This document shows, one piece after another, positions 62,448 through 64,000 of a stretch of DNA of 64,000 bases. Each line of letters opens with the position of its first letter. Position 1 is the first letter of the stretch. Under the pieces are notes generated by a model. That model had not been told where the DNA came from and made no database searches. It saw only the letters and a program-made list of their open reading frames with translations. The stretch is from Stenotrophomonas maltophilia (GTDB taxonomy: Bacteria; Pseudomonadota; Gammaproteobacteria; Xanthomonadales; Xanthomonadaceae). Both the position numbers and the translations under genes were made by a program. The stretch lies in assembly GCF_004920835.1 (NCBI RefSeq), contig NZ_QFHO01000001.1:273678-337677 (forward strand), written 5' to 3'.

Positions 62448-62972
62448 ATGCCGATGGCCGTGCCCGCCGCCTCCAGCACCGCGCTGGCGGGGTTCTACCG
62501 CGAACACCATGGCTGGCTGCTGGGCTGGCTGCGGCGCCGCACCCACAACGCCGATTGCGCCGCCGACCTGACCCAGGACACCTTCGTGCGCCTGCTCAGC
62601 CGTCGCGTCGATCCGACCGAACTGCGCCTGCCGCGTGCCTATCTCAGCACCATCGCGCACGCGCTGCTGGTCAACCACTGGCAGCGTGCGGATCTGGAGC
62701 GCGCCTACCTGACGGCCTTGGCCGCGCAGCCAGAGCCGGTGCATCCATCGGCCGAAGAACGCACGCAGGCACTGCAACTGCTGCATGCCATCGCCGACAT
62801 GCTGTCCGGCCTGGCCGAGCGGCCACGCCGTGCGTTCCTGATGGCACGACTGTCCGGCCTGGGCTATGCGGAGATCGGCCAACAGCTGGGCGTGTCCGAA
62901 CGCATGGTCAAGAAATACATGGCGCAGGCGATGCTGCATTGCCTGCGCCTGTCCGGCGGCGCAACAGCATGA
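62448..62972 (+). CDS. fecI: FecI-type ECF sigma factor
   Basis: 174 residues with sigma region 2 (YREHHGWLLGWLRRRTHNADCAADLTQDTFVRLL) and region 4 (GLGYAEIGQQLGVSERMVKKYMAQAM). This is the iron-starvation sigma branch, which starts transcription of a TonB receptor after a surface signal. A Fur box precedes it and fecR overlaps it by 4 bp. The first ATG is 62448; one two codons later is possible. Confidence 0.9.
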   Translation: MPMAVPAASSTALAGFYREHHGWLLGWLRRRTHNADCAADLTQDTFVRLLSRRVDPTELRLPRAYLSTIAHALLVNHWQRADLERAYLTALAAQPEPVHPSAEERTQALQLLHAIADMLSGLAERPRRAFLMARLSGLGYAEIGQQLGVSERMVKKYMAQAMLHCLRLSGGATA

Positions 62973-63913
62973 GCACCGCGCTGGCCAGCCCAGCACTGGA
63001 GCAAGCCGCCGAATGGTTCGCGCTGCGCGAGCAGGGCTGGAGTGATGACGAGCAGTACCGCTGGCGCGCATGGCTGCAGGCTGATGCCGGCCACGCCGAT
63101 GCGTGGCGTCGGGTCGAGTCGGTCTGGCAGTCCTTTGCCCCCCTGTCAGCAGCAGCCGCTGCCACAGCGCTGGATGCCGCAGGCCGTCGCCGCCGGCAGG
63201 CTCTGCGCGGCCTCGGAGGTGCACTTGGCATCGGCGCGGTCTCGCTGCTGGGCCTGCATGGCCTGCAGGCACAACGTGGCCTGCAGACACAACGCACCGC
63301 CGCCGGACATACCGGGCACTGGATACTGGCAGACGGCAGCCAGCTGTGGCTCAACGCCGACAGTGAAGTCACGATCGACATCGGCAGCGACCGCCGCGCC
63401 CTGCATCTGCTGCGTGGCGAACTGCTGCTGCAGACCGGCCATCACCCCGCCTTCGCCGACATGCCCTTGAGCGTGCATGTGCCGGGCGCACGCCTGCAGC
63501 CGATCGGCACCCGCTTCGCGGTCGGTCGCGAGGCGCAGGGCAGCCGCTTGGATGTATTTGAAGGTGCCGTGCGCTGCCTGCCGCTGTTCGGCGCGGCGCT
63601 GAACATACGTGCTGGCGGTGCCGTGCAGATCGGCCCGATGGGTGGACTCTCCCCGGTGGCTGCGGATCCGTTGCGCGGTGACTGGCAGGAGGGACGCCTG
63701 CAGGTGCAGGACACACCCATGATACGGATCATCGATGAGCTGGCCCGTCACCATCAGGGCTATCTCGGTTGTGATCCGGCGCTTGCTGCATTGAAAGCCA
63801 CGGCGGTGCTGCCGCGACTCGACAGCATGCAGGCACTGCAACTGTTGGCCCGCGCCCTGCCGATCCGCATCGAGCAGCGCTGGCCGTGGTGGACCGTCGT
63901 GCGTCCGCTTTGA
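62969..63913 (+). CDS. fecR: FecR-type anti-sigma regulator
   Basis: 314 residues: N-terminal cytoplasmic part with WFALREQGWSDDEQYRWRAWLQAD, one membrane segment (GGALGIGAVSLLGLHGL, about 86-102), then the periplasmic FecR domain with TGHWILADGSQLWLNADSEV, LLRGELLLQTGHH and FAVGREAQGSRLDVFEGAV. It passes the signal from a TonB receptor to FecI. It overlaps fecI as ATGA. Confidence 0.9.
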   Translation: MSTALASPALEQAAEWFALREQGWSDDEQYRWRAWLQADAGHADAWRRVESVWQSFAPLSAAAAATALDAAGRRRRQALRGLGGALGIGAVSLLGLHGLQAQRGLQTQRTAAGHTGHWILADGSQLWLNADSEVTIDIGSDRRALHLLRGELLLQTGHHPAFADMPLSVHVPGARLQPIGTRFAVGREAQGSRLDVFEGAVRCLPLFGAALNIRAGGAVQIGPMGGLSPVAADPLRGDWQEGRLQVQDTPMIRIIDELARHHQGYLGCDPALAALKATAVLPRLDSMQALQLLARALPIRIEQRWPWWTVVRPL

Positions 63914-63982
63914 AATCGCGGTTCCCTTTCTGTGCGCTCACCGGGCAATACAAGGGAACCCATTGCGGATGTTGCCGCCCCC

Positions 63983-64000
63983 ATGAAACTGCCCTGCCCC
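63983..64000 (+). CDS. Possible start of the FecIR-linked receptor
   Basis: An ATG at 63983 opens a frame (MKLPCP) that runs off the window. TonB-dependent receptor genes usually follow fecI-fecR, so this may be its signal peptide. Six codons are too few to confirm it and no clear ribosome site precedes it. Confidence 0.3.

Overview
This is a high-GC gammaproteobacterial chromosome segment, almost certainly from the Stenotrophomonas maltophilia complex. Three things support that: many GTAG-headed palindromic repeats of the SMAG/REP type, an enterobactin-type operon in the order entS-C-E-B-B'-F-A, and xanthomonad-style gene neighbourhoods. I see no rRNA, tRNA, CRISPR array, prophage or insertion sequence apart from one REP-associated tyrosine transposase.

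Region by region. 1-5543 is an anaerobic nitrate/molybdenum block on the minus strand: moaA, a moaC-moaB fusion, moeA, moaD, moaE, mobA and a small ORF, followed by a narK-type transporter with a perfect FNR/Anr box before it. 5.7-9.8 kb holds small orphan genes, a strongly structured leader with a coupled upstream ORF, a secreted alpha/beta hydrolase, a decayed hydrolase and an AraC regulator. 9.9-14.4 kb is a four-gene tripartite efflux operon (FUSC, DUF1656, HlyD, NodT). 14.5-19.1 kb holds small envelope genes, dgkA, a peptidase and a membrane-protein gene broken by a 16-bp tandem duplication. 19.2-23.1 kb is a four-gene operon (DUF3348, DUF802, OmpA/MotB-like, DUF2894) that looks like a proton-driven stator with a very long cytoplasmic tail. 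I consider it the best candidate for an undescribed system.

23.5-27.3 kb pairs a TonB-dependent receptor with a phytase-like esterase. 27.3-27.9 kb is the REP transposase inside its repeats. 27.9-37.5 kb is the catecholate siderophore operon, with a Fur-like site upstream. A second site with the same core precedes a DUF3817 gene. 38.1-43.1 kb holds an LLM oxidoreductase, an acetyltransferase, a thioredoxin-TPR lipoprotein, Mn superoxide dismutase, a flavin reductase and a TPR protein. 43.1-46.1 kb is a desaturase/ferredoxin-reductase pair with a divergent FabR/DesT-type repressor and a palindromic operator between them.

46.2-51.1 kb looks like a manganese regulon: a TonB-dependent receptor and a thioredoxin-like gene, then mntR and mntH. 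Two palindromes with the MntR-box core ATAGC-N4-GCTAT lie before the receptor and mntH. 51.1-55.7 kb is nrdA-nrdB with a flavodoxin and a thioredoxin. 55.8-64 kb holds a quinone-reductase-like enzyme, a TonB receptor, a BetT-type choline transporter, a VOC protein and a Fur-boxed fecI-fecR pair whose partner receptor probably starts at the window edge.

Metal and redox supply dominate the segment: Mo cofactor for nitrate respiration, Fe through the siderophore and FecIR, Mn through the receptor/MntH, and Mn-SOD and ribonucleotide reductase as metal users. REP elements sit in most intergenic gaps, and in three places appear to provide a gene's stop codon.
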